Source: Paulinella micropora (lineage: Eukaryota; Cercozoa; Imbricatea; Euglyphida; Paulinellidae). Taken from it: a stretch of 64,000 bases of DNA. Positions 48,521 through 59,454 of the stretch are shown in pieces; the first letter of the stretch is position 1; each line of letters starts with the position of its first letter. The stretch covers positions 194,501 through 258,500 of the forward strand of contig WBZZ01003537.1 in NCBI GenBank assembly GCA_019918135.1, in the 5' to 3' direction. A model generated the notes under the pieces. That model was not told the origin of the DNA, made no database searches, and was given only the letters and a program-made list of their open reading frames with translations. A program made the translations under genes and the position numbers.

Positions 48521-49816
48521 ATGGCATACACTGTGTTTGGAACGTCGATGAACAGAGGGTTCAAAGTGGATCCCCCGCCATTTAACAGCAGAGAACCAGA
48601 TTGGGATAATTGGGAATATGGGTTCCTTGCTGTTCTGGCGATCTATGATCCATTAGCGATAGGGGAGCTACCTCCCCATAAGCGACACCCTTTGTTTACA
48701 CAAGTGAAGCTGACAGTCTCTTTCAATCTACCTACAGAACCACCTCTTTCACCTTAGCTTCCGGAGATAGCGAGGATGAGAATCAGGACATGGCAGAGAG
48801 AAAGAAATCCGTAGTAAAGAAAGAACCTACCAGCTCTTCCTCCAGCTCTGCTCTATCTGTCAAACTAGAACAAGACGTTAGTACTAGTTCTGCTTTGCTA
48901 GGCTGATGCTTCTTCTTCCCCAGCAACTGCTGAGCATAAAGAGCCTGATGGGAGTTCGGTCCCTATCCTGACTACCGCATCTAGACCAAACCCCCTTCTT
49001 GCCTCTTTCTTGCCTCTTTCGCTACAGAAAAGTATTATCAGCAGGTTCAAGAAAGAGATAGACTGAAACACAACCGATTTATCTTTGCTCTCTTAATTCA
49101 GTCCTGCTCTAAGGACAAGGAAGCTATGTCTGTCATCAGGACAGCGGGGTCAGATGGAGTCGAATGTTTCATGGCTTTAAGGAAGAGATATGGAGGTCTT
49201 GATTGTCAAATGGAAAGAACGACAAGACTTCCTTGACCTTTCTTACCCTAAGAAGGTCTAAGACGTGAGACCCTGGTTGACTCTCTTTCACAGCAATATT
49301 GCTGATCAAGAGTCAGTTATGAAAGTCCCATACCCTGAACTCGTAAAGATAGAAATGGTCATGAAAAAGATCGAACACTTGACCGAGTTCGACAGTTTTT
49401 GCAACAAGGTCACCAGTCTCCTTCCGGAGGAGCGACCGGGTTGGGAATCCTTTGTAAAAGTAATAGAACAGGTTGCTCAGACAGAGGAATCCAAAAACAA
49501 GATGAAGAAACTTTACTCGTCAGGGGGCGGTTTTCGTTCCCTTTCGTCTAAGACTTCATCTGGTACGGGAACTAAAAGCGACCCCATAGCAGTCAATCTT
49601 ATGGGAAACCAAGCTGGTAAGACACCCCAAGGTTGCTACAACTGTCATGGAGATCATCACATCAAGATTTGCATTGTCCCTTGTACTCTCCCTGAGTGCC
49701 CCCGAGAGGGACATGTCCCGGTGAACTGCCCCATAAGGAGGAAGGCAGCAAGGATAGTTAACTTAGCAAAAGGGGTAGGAGAGCTGAGTCTGACTAAGAC
49801 GGATAAGACTAAGTAG
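48521..49816 (+). pseudogene. Copia B gag with zinc knuckle, broken
   Basis: The first piece (48521-48757) starts MAYTVFGTSMNRGFKVDPPP and has WDNWEYGFLAVL, a gag N-terminus. After frame breaks, 49265-49816 gives a helical capsid-like stretch and CYNCHGDHHIKIC followed by more Cys/His (CTLPECPREGHVPVNC), a nucleocapsid with one or two knuckles. The frame between is degraded by stops. Confidence 0.65.
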
Positions 49817-49837
49817 AGCAGTAAAGGGAAGAGAAAG

Positions 49838-51085
49838 ATGAGACGACAAAAGAAAGAAGTAGGGAAGGAGAAAAGGAAGTTGAAATCATCTGATTTCATC
49901 AAGAAGAATACAGCAAAGACCAAGACGATTAGTCTGATTGCAGGAGGTTCTGACTCCTCTTCTTCTGGTAGTTCTGAAGAGGAAGGAGAGGAGTCCGAAG
50001 CTCGTGATTCAGACGAAGAGTCTGGTACTCATGATGGGGATGGAGGAGAAGAGGGAGTAGGGGAAATAGGGTACATCGATTACATGTTAAGCATAAACAT
50101 GATGGGGAGAGAAGAAACGGACGAAGAAGAACCAAACCCCTCACTTGACAACACACCACCCACTTCCTCTTTTGGATCACAATCATCGCCACCCCACACA
50201 TCAGAATTGAAGAACAAGAAGAAAAAGAGCAACACACACGCACAAGACATGCCTGCTCATCTTCCTGTCCCTCGATCTACTCCATTCATTGACCTCCTGA
50301 AAGATAATCGCTTCACTACTCCCCTTGACATGGTGAGCGACCCAACACCTCTTGGGGTAATATACCCTATGGAGGAAGGATGGGGGCTTCGCCGTGTCAA
50401 TGGGGGTTACAGGAAGGTTGTAATGAAATCCCGGAATTCTACTTATCTTCACTTACGTGAACATGATGGACCACTTCTCAATCTGTGGGCACAACCCATC
50501 AGAGGGAGCATGATAATTGTTTCAAACATGAAACAATGTGATGGGTTCAACGTGAACAACGCACGTTGTTCATGGAGGGTAGGGGCCGCCCGGGGTCAGA
50601 AATCAGGGGGTGAGTGTGCTAAGAGGATGGAAAAACAGGGTTGCGATTTCTGTTCCCACCATATCGGCAGTGAGCGAAATAGAGCTGACTTACTGGTAAT
50701 AATTAGAGCACAGCTGAACCTGGGGGGTACTCCATGGCACTTTAGGTTAATGCAAGCCCCTATGGACTGGATTATACGTCAGTGGATTAGGACAGATCAA
50801 AACCCCCCTCCTGTTCAATCTGATCCTCTCACGTCATCTTCCACACACACATCACCACACAGACATGTCTCTTCTCATAGTTCTAGTGCTTCGTCATCTT
50901 CTCTCACAAGACATACTCTCCCTATTTCAACTGTACAACGTTCTGACTCAAACATAGAAACGAGTGAGGACGTTGAGGTTGCAGTAGGGGGAAACAACCA
51001 GAGAAGAGAGAGAGGTGAGGGAGAGACGATGACGGACGAAGACGATGATGAAACCATCTCTTATGCTACTCCTCAGAAGACTTAG
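49838..51085 (+). CDS. Copia B second ORF, acidic and Cys-rich, unknown function
   Basis: The 415 residues comprise a basic start, a Ser/Glu-rich acidic region, and a globular part with CDGFNVNNARCSWRVG and CAKRMEKQGCDFCSHHIG, a possible zinc-binding cluster. A Ser/Thr-rich tail follows. It lies after the zinc-knuckle gag and before the protease. It may be a gag extension or an accessory DNA-binding module. No named family. Confidence 0.45.
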   Translation: MRRQKKEVGKEKRKLKSSDFIKKNTAKTKTISLIAGGSDSSSSGSSEEEGEESEARDSDEESGTHDGDGGEEGVGEIGYIDYMLSINMMGREETDEEEPNPSLDNTPPTSSFGSQSSPPHTSELKNKKKKSNTHAQDMPAHLPVPRSTPFIDLLKDNRFTTPLDMVSDPTPLGVIYPMEEGWGLRRVNGGYRKVVMKSRNSTYLHLREHDGPLLNLWAQPIRGSMIIVSNMKQCDGFNVNNARCSWRVGAARGQKSGGECAKRMEKQGCDFCSHHIGSERNRADLLVIIRAQLNLGGTPWHFRLMQAPMDWIIRQWIRTDQNPPPVQSDPLTSSSTHTSPHRHVSSHSSSASSSSLTRHTLPISTVQRSDSNIETSEDVEVAVGGNNQRRERGEGETMTDEDDDETISYATPQKT

Positions 51086-51533
51086 TCTTCCTCTTCTTCT
51101 CCTGCATCATCTGTACAACGCTCGAACTCTAAAAAAGAGATGAGTAAGAGCGTTGAGGATGAGGCAGGGGGAGAAGAAGGGGAGGCCAAAGAGCACGTCC
51201 ATCGTTTGTCCGTCGTATCACGCATTCCCCTTCACCGCGCCTTGCACCCAGCAAGCTGAATGAAGGGAGGGAGAGAGAATTAGAGAGAGATAGGATTAGG
51301 AGAGACCCCACGATCGCATTGAGATGGGATGAGGGGAAGATGATGATAGTAGGGGGAAACGGAGAAATACCATCTCTTGGAGAGATACATAGGTTGTTCG
51401 GTGCGTTAGCAGAGGGTGCTAGAGAGATCGAGGTGAGAGATTCTCTTATTACCGGGAGAGACGGGGAAGTTAATGAGTTCTATCTTGAACTCTACATGGA
51501 TATTCAGAGTTTTGTTATTTCCATGGCCCACAA
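51086..51533 (+). other. Copia B degraded region
   Basis: Overlapping frames only, including an Arg/Glu-rich part at 51319-51726. It probably continues the polyprotein. Confidence 0.4.
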
Positions 51534-52250
51534 ATGGAACAACCCTTTTGCAAGGGGTCTCGTTGCAGCATTTCCTCATCTAAAAACTCAATTGCTGGAA
51601 TACCGGGAATACCTCCAAAGGATAGGGGTAGAGGGAGAACGTACGAGATATTCCACCGTCGACCTAGCACATCTTCCAACACTACCTCAAACACCTCACC
51701 TCCATCTGAGAAAGATTGTGTCATAATGATGCATGAGAACGAGGGAGATGAGAGAGAGACACATGAAAAGAGTATGGCGAGGATGGTTTGGGTAGATGAT
51801 AGTGCGGCTAGTGAGTCCCAATCACCCCATAAGGATGTGTTCGTGAGAATGAAGCACAACCCTCAGAAGTTCAAAATCGCGAAAGGGAGCATTAAGACGG
51901 AGTTTCAGGGGAAAGTCTTGATGCAACTCTCTGGAGCAAATGGAGAACCGATTCAGGTGTATGATTCGCACACAGCATACAACCCCCACTTGAGTTACGG
52001 TTTAGTAGCCACTTCGGCTTGGTTGAAACGAGGACTGGCAGTAATCCATCAGAAGTCCCCAATCCATATCGAGGAAGAACAGATTGTAGCCAGGGGCCGA
52101 TCTTTGCCTAACAACCTGTTCGTCTTTGATTCCCCGGGAATGCCCCCTCTAGACCCAAATTTAAAGCAACAATACGAACCAGCCCCCCTCGAAAAGCAGA
52201 ATGTGAAGGTAGAGAAAGAGGGGGCATCGTCATCCACCGTCACATTCTGA
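51534..52250 (+). pseudogene. Copia B protease-like region
   Basis: The C-terminal half contains VWVDDSAASESQSPHKDVFV, which aligns by eye with the DSGA-type active site of copia proteases (copia A has YQDSGATQYVCHD). The later KFKIAKGSIKTEFQGKVLMQ fits the beta-strand that follows. The first half reads poorly and may be another frame. Confidence 0.5.
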
Positions 52251-52296
52251 CTCCCTCCTCGCCGTCCTACACAACCAACGACTCTTCCCGTGTACA

Positions 52297-52612
52297 ATGA
52301 TGTATATTGCAATGATGTCCCATGTTTATGCGAATGGGGGTGTCACGACAATAAATCATATGTCCCGTTGTCTTGCGAAACAAATACGGAGAAGGGTGAG
52401 TGTTGTTCACAGAGTCTGGCTTGTTGTTTGGTCATGCCAAATGATGTATGTTCGCACACCTCACGAACTCATGAACATGATGTTGGTTGTCAAATGTCAA
52501 AAGCATGTTGTCCGACCCACACATAGTGAGCATATACACGCTTCTGTCTTTCACCGCATGTGTAAACAGAGGGTAAAGGCTATGGAAAGAATGGCTCACT
52601 ATGGGTGTGAAG
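52297..52612 (+). pseudogene. Copia B segment before integrase (interrupted by copia A)
   Basis: An open stretch ending ...MAHYGCED directly before the ATAGT duplication. The continuing zinc-finger segment lies beyond copia A, in the inverted block at 61470-61587. Confidence 0.5.
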
Positions 52613-52617
52613 ATAGT
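52613..52617. repeat. Copia A target-site duplication, left copy
   Basis: ATAGT here corresponds to ACTAT at 61583-61587 on the same strand; the two are reverse complements because the right copy lies in the inverted segment. Confidence 0.7.
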
Positions 52618-53136
52618 CGACAGAGTTGTAAATCTTCCGAGCCGGAAGACCCACTAGCTGACGGGCAACGGTACTTGCCGGAATAAAAGGTTATAAAGCG
52701 CAGAGTGTGGGCAATGCCGTGAGGCAATTGACCACTCTCTATATTCAATAACTAGTCAATACTAGCGTCCCAGTATTACTAATCCGTTATTATTGTCCAA
52801 GTGTTTACAGTTCACTTATGCAGTGTGGTTACCTTTTAATTCTGAGGTACAGACTGTGCTGCTTGAGCACCCTAGCTACGAAACCTATCCGTTCCATCTA
52901 AGCTATCCGTTCTACAATTGGCTGGCCTATATAGGTCCCGACGGGGACCTTGCCTATTCTAGATGATTCAAGAATGTCTGGACAAGATGTATTGTACAAC
53001 TCAAGTATACTTGTAAGCAAAAATGGTATTACATAGGTAATTAGCAAGGAGGGCCGGTCGAGAATGAGTTTACGTCAATTTGCCACTGAAGACAAATTTG
53101 GTAACGGATATTCCTGGTAACGGTATATCTCCGACG
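52618..53136 (-). repeat. Copia A 3' LTR (complete, 519 bp)
   Basis: On the minus strand it begins CGTCGGAGATATACC right after the polypurine tract and ends CTCTGTCG. Most of it repeats at 61027-61469 and the tip repeats, inverted, at 61588-61663. Confidence 0.8.
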
Positions 53137-53149
53137 CTCCCCCTCAAAG
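53137..53149 (-). promoter_or_regulatory. Copia A polypurine tract
   Basis: CTTTGAGGGGGAG on the minus strand directly before the 3' LTR, a classical copia polypurine tract. Confidence 0.8.
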
Positions 53150-54444
53150 AACGTAAACTAATCCGCCTTGACTGCTTAGTAATAATATGGTTTATTATTA
53201 AGTCCGCACCAAGGACCTTATGATCATAAATGAATTAACATGTCTATGCCCTATCACTCACGTTGGCGGTGAAAAGCCAGACCCAAAGAAGGTTATTACT
53301 TACCCTCACTCTCTCTGAGAAATAGAGTCAGAAGTGGCTACCCCACTTACCGCGGCATGCATATATCAATGAGATTACATGCAAGGCTGGCGTCCCACGG
53401 TAAAGCAAGGCCTCTCTGACGAGAAGACGAATAACAACTACTCTCACCTAACCTCTCAAATTGAAAAAGGTAAAAGTTGAGCCCATCCCGGCTGAAACTT
53501 GAAGTATGATCATGCATCAGAGAATTACATAACATATAATAAAAAAATAATAAGTCAACAAGTCGACTTAGTAAATGTTGATCCGGTAATACGATTTACG
53601 GTGAAATTTATTGATTTACTTATCCCTAATGCTTATATGATAATCATAATGTCCATATATATGAAGTATAGATATAGACATCACATAGTAACATATAAAA
53701 TGTGGCATTGAATCATATAATAAAAGTTATGAAGGCAAATGCATATAAAATATTCAATATGAAATATAATCATGCCAAATTAACGCAGTAGTTATAGAAC
53801 ATCGATATATAAAAGAAAATACTATTTATATGATATAATATTAATGCGTGACTTAGCAAAAATAAAAACGGCAGCATTTCCCCGGCAAGGGGTACCTATC
53901 GGAAAAATATATATGAAAATAATATAATTCGAAGGGTAATTGCCGGCCGAACGCGCGGTTTTCTTTGCGCTCACTGTCGCGAACCGGTCTCGAACGAATC
54001 CCGCATTTGCATTTGCTTCTGGGCCTTGATCCCCCGGACTTTGTCTTGTGTTCTTGGCCCGTCCCATGCTCTACTACCTAAAGCTCCTATCAACGGAAAA
54101 AGGGGTAGCGCACGGCAAAGACAAACCAAAAGCACAGTTAAACATGGTGACAAGTCCTAGCAAGCTACAAGAATGCTTTGGGATACAAAATCCTTAAGAG
54201 CCGGAGGCTACTTAACGACTTTGTGTCCAGAAGCACTAAGTCGGTCGTTGACGCAGCCCACTTCCGAGTCGGCTGATCCAGGCGCCAAAACACAACCTAG
54301 AAAGCTGGGTATATAACAAATAGCGAGGTTGACCCTCGTATTACGTAAAGCGATACCGACATTGAGTGTTGGGACTCATTTCCGGTCACTACTCAAATGA
54401 CTTGGTCATTATCGGCTTAAACCCCTACTAAGGCTATGTCTATC
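53150..54444. other. Long non-coding stretch at the 3' end of copia A
   Basis: About 1.3 kb, partly very AT-rich (53.5-53.9 kb), with only short unconvincing frames. It may be a long 3' UTR or hold a small unrecognised insertion. I see no clear terminal repeats in it. Confidence 0.45.
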
Positions 54445-55377
54445 CTACTCGTCCGAGAGCGCCATCTTTCTAAGCGCGTCCAAATCCAATTTGGGGCAGA
54501 ACACGTCCAACAACATGTCTGCTTGATCCTTGGGCAAATACTTAGTCAAAACATCCCCTAACTGACCTTTAGTACCTATCTTCCTAAATAAAGCTATGCC
54601 TTCCTGTTCTAGCTCATGTAGGTAGTGTTCTTCCAAAGGCAAGTGTTTCGTGCGTGGTCCGGCTAACCCGCGTTGTGCGGCTAGTATGGCTTGTGCGTTA
54701 TCCTCGTAAACCTCGAATGGTTTGGGCTCCGGAATGCCTAATTCACTTCGCATGTTGCGAATTGCCATAGCTTCCCTCAGTGCCTCGTTCGCAGCAAAAA
54801 TTTCAGCGTCGTTCGATGAAAGGGCAACTTTCGACTGCCGTTTGGACAGCCAAGCCACGGGATCCCCTCCTACTAGGACTACATACCCGGTACGAGATTT
54901 ACCCGTCTTTAAACAAACCCTGTGAGCCGCATCGGGCCAAACTGTCATGGGTCCTATAGGTCCTGCCTTCCCTCCCGCACTAAGTTCTGTTTTACTGAAC
55001 TTAAGTACTCTATCATTCTTCAGATATCGGATTATCTTCCCTAGCTTGGAATAAGTCTTTCCCACATCTACTGTCTGCAAAACGCTTGCAGAATTGAGGG
55101 CTTCCTCAATATCCGGCCTAGTCATCTTGGCCAAAAAGAGTAAACTCCCAACTGTCTGTGGAATGGAGAACTGTCTAAGTCTAGCTTGCGCGTCCATTGG
55201 CATAGGGTCAGTTTTTGAACCTGGAGTTGCGCTGGGCTTGCAGTGTTCATACCCGTAAAATTTCACAGCTTTCCGAGCGTAACTTTGCTGACTTAGGATA
55301 ATTTCCGACTTCGTCTGAATAATTTCCATCCCCTTGAATTCATTTGCAAACCCGAGTCTTTTGATGGGAAAGTTCAT
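54445..55377 (-). CDS. Copia A reverse transcriptase thumb and RNase H
   Basis: This 310-residue frame continues the RT. It includes YLKNDRVLKFSKTELS, AWLSKRQSKVALSSNDAEIF, the RNase H-type block with its Asp and Glu, and KHLPLEEHYLHELEQEGIAL, typical copia C-terminal motifs. The start Met overlaps the previous frame by 4 bases (ATGA), so it is a frame-shifted continuation of the RT at 55374-55910. Confidence 0.8.
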   Translation of the reverse strand: MNFPIKRLGFANEFKGMEIIQTKSEIILSQQSYARKAVKFYGYEHCKPSATPGSKTDPMPMDAQARLRQFSIPQTVGSLLFLAKMTRPDIEEALNSASVLQTVDVGKTYSKLGKIIRYLKNDRVLKFSKTELSAGGKAGPIGPMTVWPDAAHRVCLKTGKSRTGYVVLVGGDPVAWLSKRQSKVALSSNDAEIFAANEALREAMAIRNMRSELGIPEPKPFEVYEDNAQAILAAQRGLAGPRTKHLPLEEHYLHELEQEGIALFRKIGTKGQLGDVLTKYLPKDQADMLLDVFCPKLDLDALRKMALSDE

Positions 55378-55910
55378 CTCAAGTTTCTCGCAAATCTGTC
55401 ATAGGCTTGCCTATTAGGAGCCATGAAAATGAGGTCGTCTACATGGAAGACGCCTACTATTCCATCCCCTATCTTCACTCCTTTCTCCATAAACATACAT
55501 GGGTCAGATTGGAGTGTTACAAAGTCTAACTCTTTTAGAAGCCCGGAAAATATATCATACCACCGCTTCCCCGCCTGGGGAGCGCCGTATAATGCTTTGA
55601 CGACCTTCCATATCTTTCCTACTCTCCCTAACATGGATGCACCGTGTGGTGGGCGAGCATATATGGCGTCAATCATGTCGGGATTAAGATATGCGTTTTT
55701 AAAGTCTACCCCGAAAAGTCTCCTACCATAGCCAACTGTCAACTTGCAAAGCAGCAAAACTGATCTGTGGTTGGCGCATGGCACGTATAAATGTTCAGAA
55801 TTATAACTTATACCCGGTTGCAACTGGTCTCCCCTTAAGGATAAACGTGACTTGACGAACCGAAGTTCATCTTGGTCAGTTTTTACCTTATGCACCCAAG
55901 TCAATCCCAC
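55374..55910 (-). CDS. Copia A reverse transcriptase (RVT_2) core
   Basis: The frame has VDFKNAYLNPDMIDAIYARP (palm Asp), ALYGAPQAGKRWYDIFSGLL and the catalytic FHVDDLIFMA. The N-terminal part (VHKVKTDQDELRFVKSRLSL) is also copia-like. Upstream of 55910 the frame is interrupted; 55930-56540 is degraded sequence between integrase and RT. Confidence 0.82.
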   Translation of the reverse strand: MGLTWVHKVKTDQDELRFVKSRLSLRGDQLQPGISYNSEHLYVPCANHRSVLLLCKLTVGYGRRLFGVDFKNAYLNPDMIDAIYARPPHGASMLGRVGKIWKVVKALYGAPQAGKRWYDIFSGLLKELDFVTLQSDPCMFMEKGVKIGDGIVGVFHVDDLIFMAPNRQAYDRFARNLR

Positions 55911-56544
55911 TATCTTAACTCCGGCTTTCCTAGCCTCGCTTTCGTCTACCCATTGGTAGGTCTTGAACCCCTGCCTGTAGATCTTTGAGTGTCATAGCCT
56001 CTATGGCTAAGTCTGGCGGCAAATGTATGTAAAACATCCACTCACTCTCTTCTTCATGTGAAATGCAATCATCCATGTCAATCATCGCTGTAACATGATG
56101 TGTAGATGTGCGGTGTAGATCTACTTGCTTTCTCACTCTCTTCCCGCTGACTATGTTCGCTTCTGTTATCCTGTCGCTCTGTTCCCATGTTATTCCCTTG
56201 GTTGGGGCCTTACCCTCTAATACTGTGTTGGGGGGTCATGTTGCGCGTGTGGGCTGTTCATATCTATTGGCAAGGGCCCTATACTCATGCGCTCATCTAT
56301 TTGCTCCCCCTGGACTGCATCAACCTCATGAGGTTCATGATCAGTCTCTAGCTTGGCCTCTACCTTATCCTCCCTCCCTGTCTACGTGCGGTGTAGTGGG
56401 GACTGTGAGGGAATGGTGCAACTGGACTATCAGTGGAACTGGGTTCTATGTCGACTGCCTGGCTAGTTCCTACGGCTATCCCGGCGTCTAAGAGCCCGTG
56501 TGTGTTGCTGTGGTCTAATTCATCGCTAAATTCTGGCTGTGGGT
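55911..56544 (-). pseudogene. Copia A integrase-RT linker, degraded
   Basis: Only fragments are readable (for example DMDDCISHEEESEWMFYI at 55930-56136). This region normally holds a poorly conserved linker. Confidence 0.5.
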
Positions 56545-57571
56545 CTATCTCCCCTCAGTTGCATCTTCCCAAGCTACCTGAGGCTCTATCGACTCACCTA
56601 CCCTACTAAGATCAAAACGGACATTTCTAACGCCTGACAAGACTTTCTGTCCATCCCAAACTCTGTATAAATTGCGATGCATATCGTATCCTACTAACTT
56701 TACTAACTTACCGGGCATGGTTCCTTTACCATTTACCTTTCCTACGTGCATCACTCCCATGCAACCAATTGGACGTAATTGATGCAAGGGTGGTGCTCGT
56801 TTGAAGAGTAATTGGTAAGGCGACGTGTCCTTATGTTGTCCTTTAGTAATAGGTAATATATTATATAGCACTGTGGCTGTATGTTCCATTTCTGTCCAGA
56901 AGTTGGGAGGAAATCGAGCATGCTGCCTAAGTGCGCGAGCAGGTCCCCCCGTCACCCCGTTTATTCTTTCAGCTCTCGCATTACCATCTTTATCAGCAGT
57001 GGCTGCATCTTTCCATATTATGTCACTATACTTCTCACTGATCTCTCTTGGTGCTGAATTCCTGGTCGCAAACTACAACTTTAACTTTACTCTCTGTCTG
57101 TCTCTCAATAAACGCTATCGCTTTATGTATGCAAGATATAAATTCATTTTTATGTCTTAAGTAGAAATCAAGAGCATAACCCGAGAAATCGTCCATAACC
57201 GTGAATTTATACCTTCTACCTTCCCGTGACATGACTCTCCACGGGCCTTGCGTGTCGCAATGCAGCATCTCTCCCACTCTCTCTGCTCTCGGCAAATGAT
57301 TGGAAGCAAATCGAGGCAACACGCTGGCTTTGGCAATCATGCATGGCTCACACATTCTACATTCTTCTTTTGCACTCTCTACACTACCATCTCTACCTAC
57401 TAGCTTAATGCCTACGGCGTCAGCTAAAGCTGTAGTCCGCTCCCAGCTTACATGACCCTCCATAGCATGCACTATACTAACAGGCAGCACTCTCACTCTC
57501 TTGACAGTAGAAGGGTACTTAACAAACAGAACAGCATTCTTTATTATTAGTTTAGATGAATTAATACTCAC
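56545..57571 (-). pseudogene. Copia A integrase, two frames
   Basis: The first frame (57571-57035) has the finger CRMCEPCMIAKASVLPRF, then MLHCDTQGPWRVMSREGRRY with the first core Asp and VVVCDQEFSTKRDQ with the second. The second frame (56955-56545) has FPPNFWTEMEHTATVLYNIL and the C-terminal HQLRPIGCMGVMHVGKVNG. The segment with the third acidic residue lies in the 80-base gap where the frame shifts. Confidence 0.8.
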
Positions 57572-57624
57572 TTTACTCTCTTTTGCTGTTACTATTGTCC
57601 CTTTATTGTCTGAGGGTGTGGGTT

Positions 57625-58725
57625 TTATGCTTGGGTTCTCCCACCCTGTTGCCCCGCCTCCCTCTCTCTCTCAGGCGCACCCTTAGGTGTGAAACGACAC
57701 TTAGGATCTAACTTACTATCCTCATGGCTATCCAATCTGTATAGCAAGGCTTTAGTTAGCCTCCCCCTGACAAGTATGTCCTTTTCCTTCACAGGCAGTG
57801 CCCCCTTCAAGATGAACATCTGTCCATTTTGATGGAGTACTGCTCTGTGATGGAAATGGTCCATCGGGCCAGTGGGTGCAACGTTGATTGGCATGAGTGG
57901 ATCATAGTAGGCACTCTTGCAAATTTTATGCATTCGCCCCTCTCCATCTACTCTTGCTACACACATCAACCCTGCCTCTCCTATCACTCTCGTTCCATTC
58001 CCTGTACTGAATGTTACCTTACTGATCTTCTTCAGTTCTTTCATCATCGTGTCGTCGTGACAGACATACTGTGTCGCACCACTATCTTGATACACATGCT
58101 TGCTCTTTACTAGCTTACTATGTGCCATGACTGTGGTGGAGTCCTGTTTCTTCTTTGATTTGTTTTTCTTGTCTTTCTTCTTCTTCTTCTTCAACTTCTT
58201 CTTCTTTCTTTTCTTTTTCGTCTGTTCTTCTTCTTCAGACTCAGAGGACTCAGACGGCTCTGATGACATGAGCTCAGGGACGTCATCAGAGTCGTCTGGG
58301 TCATAGTCTCTATCAGGCATCCCAGTCTGAATCTGTCCTTTCATTTCTTCCTGCAGGTTAGTTATTACTTCTCTTACCTGTCTGTCTAACTGACTGATTC
58401 TCTCTCTAGACGCACCTGTGATCAGTTCCTGAGGAACTGTCACCTCAACAAACCTACCTGTGGGATCTAGTCTTACCTCTATCCCATCATCGTTCGGTGT
58501 GTTGGGTGTGTCAGGTGTAGTTGGAGTGAAATGCTTGTTGTCGTGTTGGGTGGAGTATGGGCTAGTGGTATGTCTTGTGTTGTGAGTCACAGTCACTAGC
58601 TCAATCGCTCTCATCACATCAGTCAAGTATTCGTCTATCGTTCCTCCTACCTCGATCACTCTCCTCTCATCCCATACTCCCCCTGACCTTTTCAACTCAC
58701 TAGCTATCTCTCCAACTGTCTGCAT
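57625..58725 (-). CDS. Copia A gag end and protease
   Basis: The frame starts with a helical gag-like segment (EVGGTIDEYLTDVMRAIELV), has a Lys/Glu-rich region, then VYQDSGATQYVCHDDTMMKE with the DSGAT active site of a copia protease and ARVDGEGRMHKICKSAYYDP. Its end runs into the region before the integrase finger. Confidence 0.75.
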   Translation of the reverse strand: MQTVGEIASELKRSGGVWDERRVIEVGGTIDEYLTDVMRAIELVTVTHNTRHTTSPYSTQHDNKHFTPTTPDTPNTPNDDGIEVRLDPTGRFVEVTVPQELITGASRERISQLDRQVREVITNLQEEMKGQIQTGMPDRDYDPDDSDDVPELMSSEPSESSESEEEEQTKKKRKKKKLKKKKKKDKKNKSKKKQDSTTVMAHSKLVKSKHVYQDSGATQYVCHDDTMMKELKKISKVTFSTGNGTRVIGEAGLMCVARVDGEGRMHKICKSAYYDPLMPINVAPTGPMDHFHHRAVLHQNGQMFILKGALPVKEKDILVRGRLTKALLYRLDSHEDSKLDPKCRFTPKGAPEREREAGQQGGRTQA

Positions 58726-58871
58726 GTCAATGCTCGAGACTAATCTGTAAAGTGAAACGACAGAAGGTGGTATGATGGTAGAAGTGGAGGAGGGGGTGCT
58801 TACCGGTTCCTCTTCCTCAGGGACGCTGAGGGCAGACCTGCTGCGCGGAGACGCAGCGTCAAAACTTGAAG

Positions 58872-59294
58872 CTAGGTCGGTCTGGAAGTTCCCGGGGCGC
58901 CGCGACCGGTCTGTGGGAGGTCACCTACAAACCTCCAAGTCAGTGTGTTTAGTGTAGCTGAGGAGGTAGGATCAGCAACCCAAGGAGGGGGTTGATAATT
59001 CCAGTCCTCTCCCTCAGCTACACAGCGTAAATTACCGAACATATCGAGAAATTCTTTCGCTATTTCCCGTAACTTTTTTTCGTTTGGATAATTGACAACT
59101 GCTGGTGGTCTGTCTGTTGCGCTCTGTTCTAAGTCTATGAACGGAAAAAAGGCACTCTGTCTCGCATGATAGCCACAATAGTCATCATAGATTAGCCTAT
59201 CTGCCATTCTTTGAGGTGACCCGAACAGATGGGCCCCTAAACGAACTTTGCAAGGTTTACCCCGTGAAGTTTTCCCGCGCATTGCTTGTTGCAC
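58872..59294 (-). pseudogene. Copia A mid-gag frame of unclear role
   Basis: The frame includes IYDDYCGYHARQSAFFPFID and an acidic patch without a known domain. It lies between the zinc-knuckle frame and the protease frame and is out of phase with both. Confidence 0.4.
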
Positions 59295-59454
59295 GAAATT
59301 TTCTCGGGCTGTTTATCCTTGTTTATTGTTTTGGGTGCTGTGGTTGTTTGTGGAACTGGTTGAGTGATTTTCTTCTCTCTTTCTCTCTTTGTTGGTTGGT
59401 GTGGTGGACGTGGATTGTTGGTCAGTGCAGGTGCAGCTGCAACTATCTCCCTAC

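Noticed and set aside
53150..54444. Separate small element or gene in the copia A 3' region
   Set aside because: I could find neither terminal repeats nor a convincing protein. It is left as non-coding.
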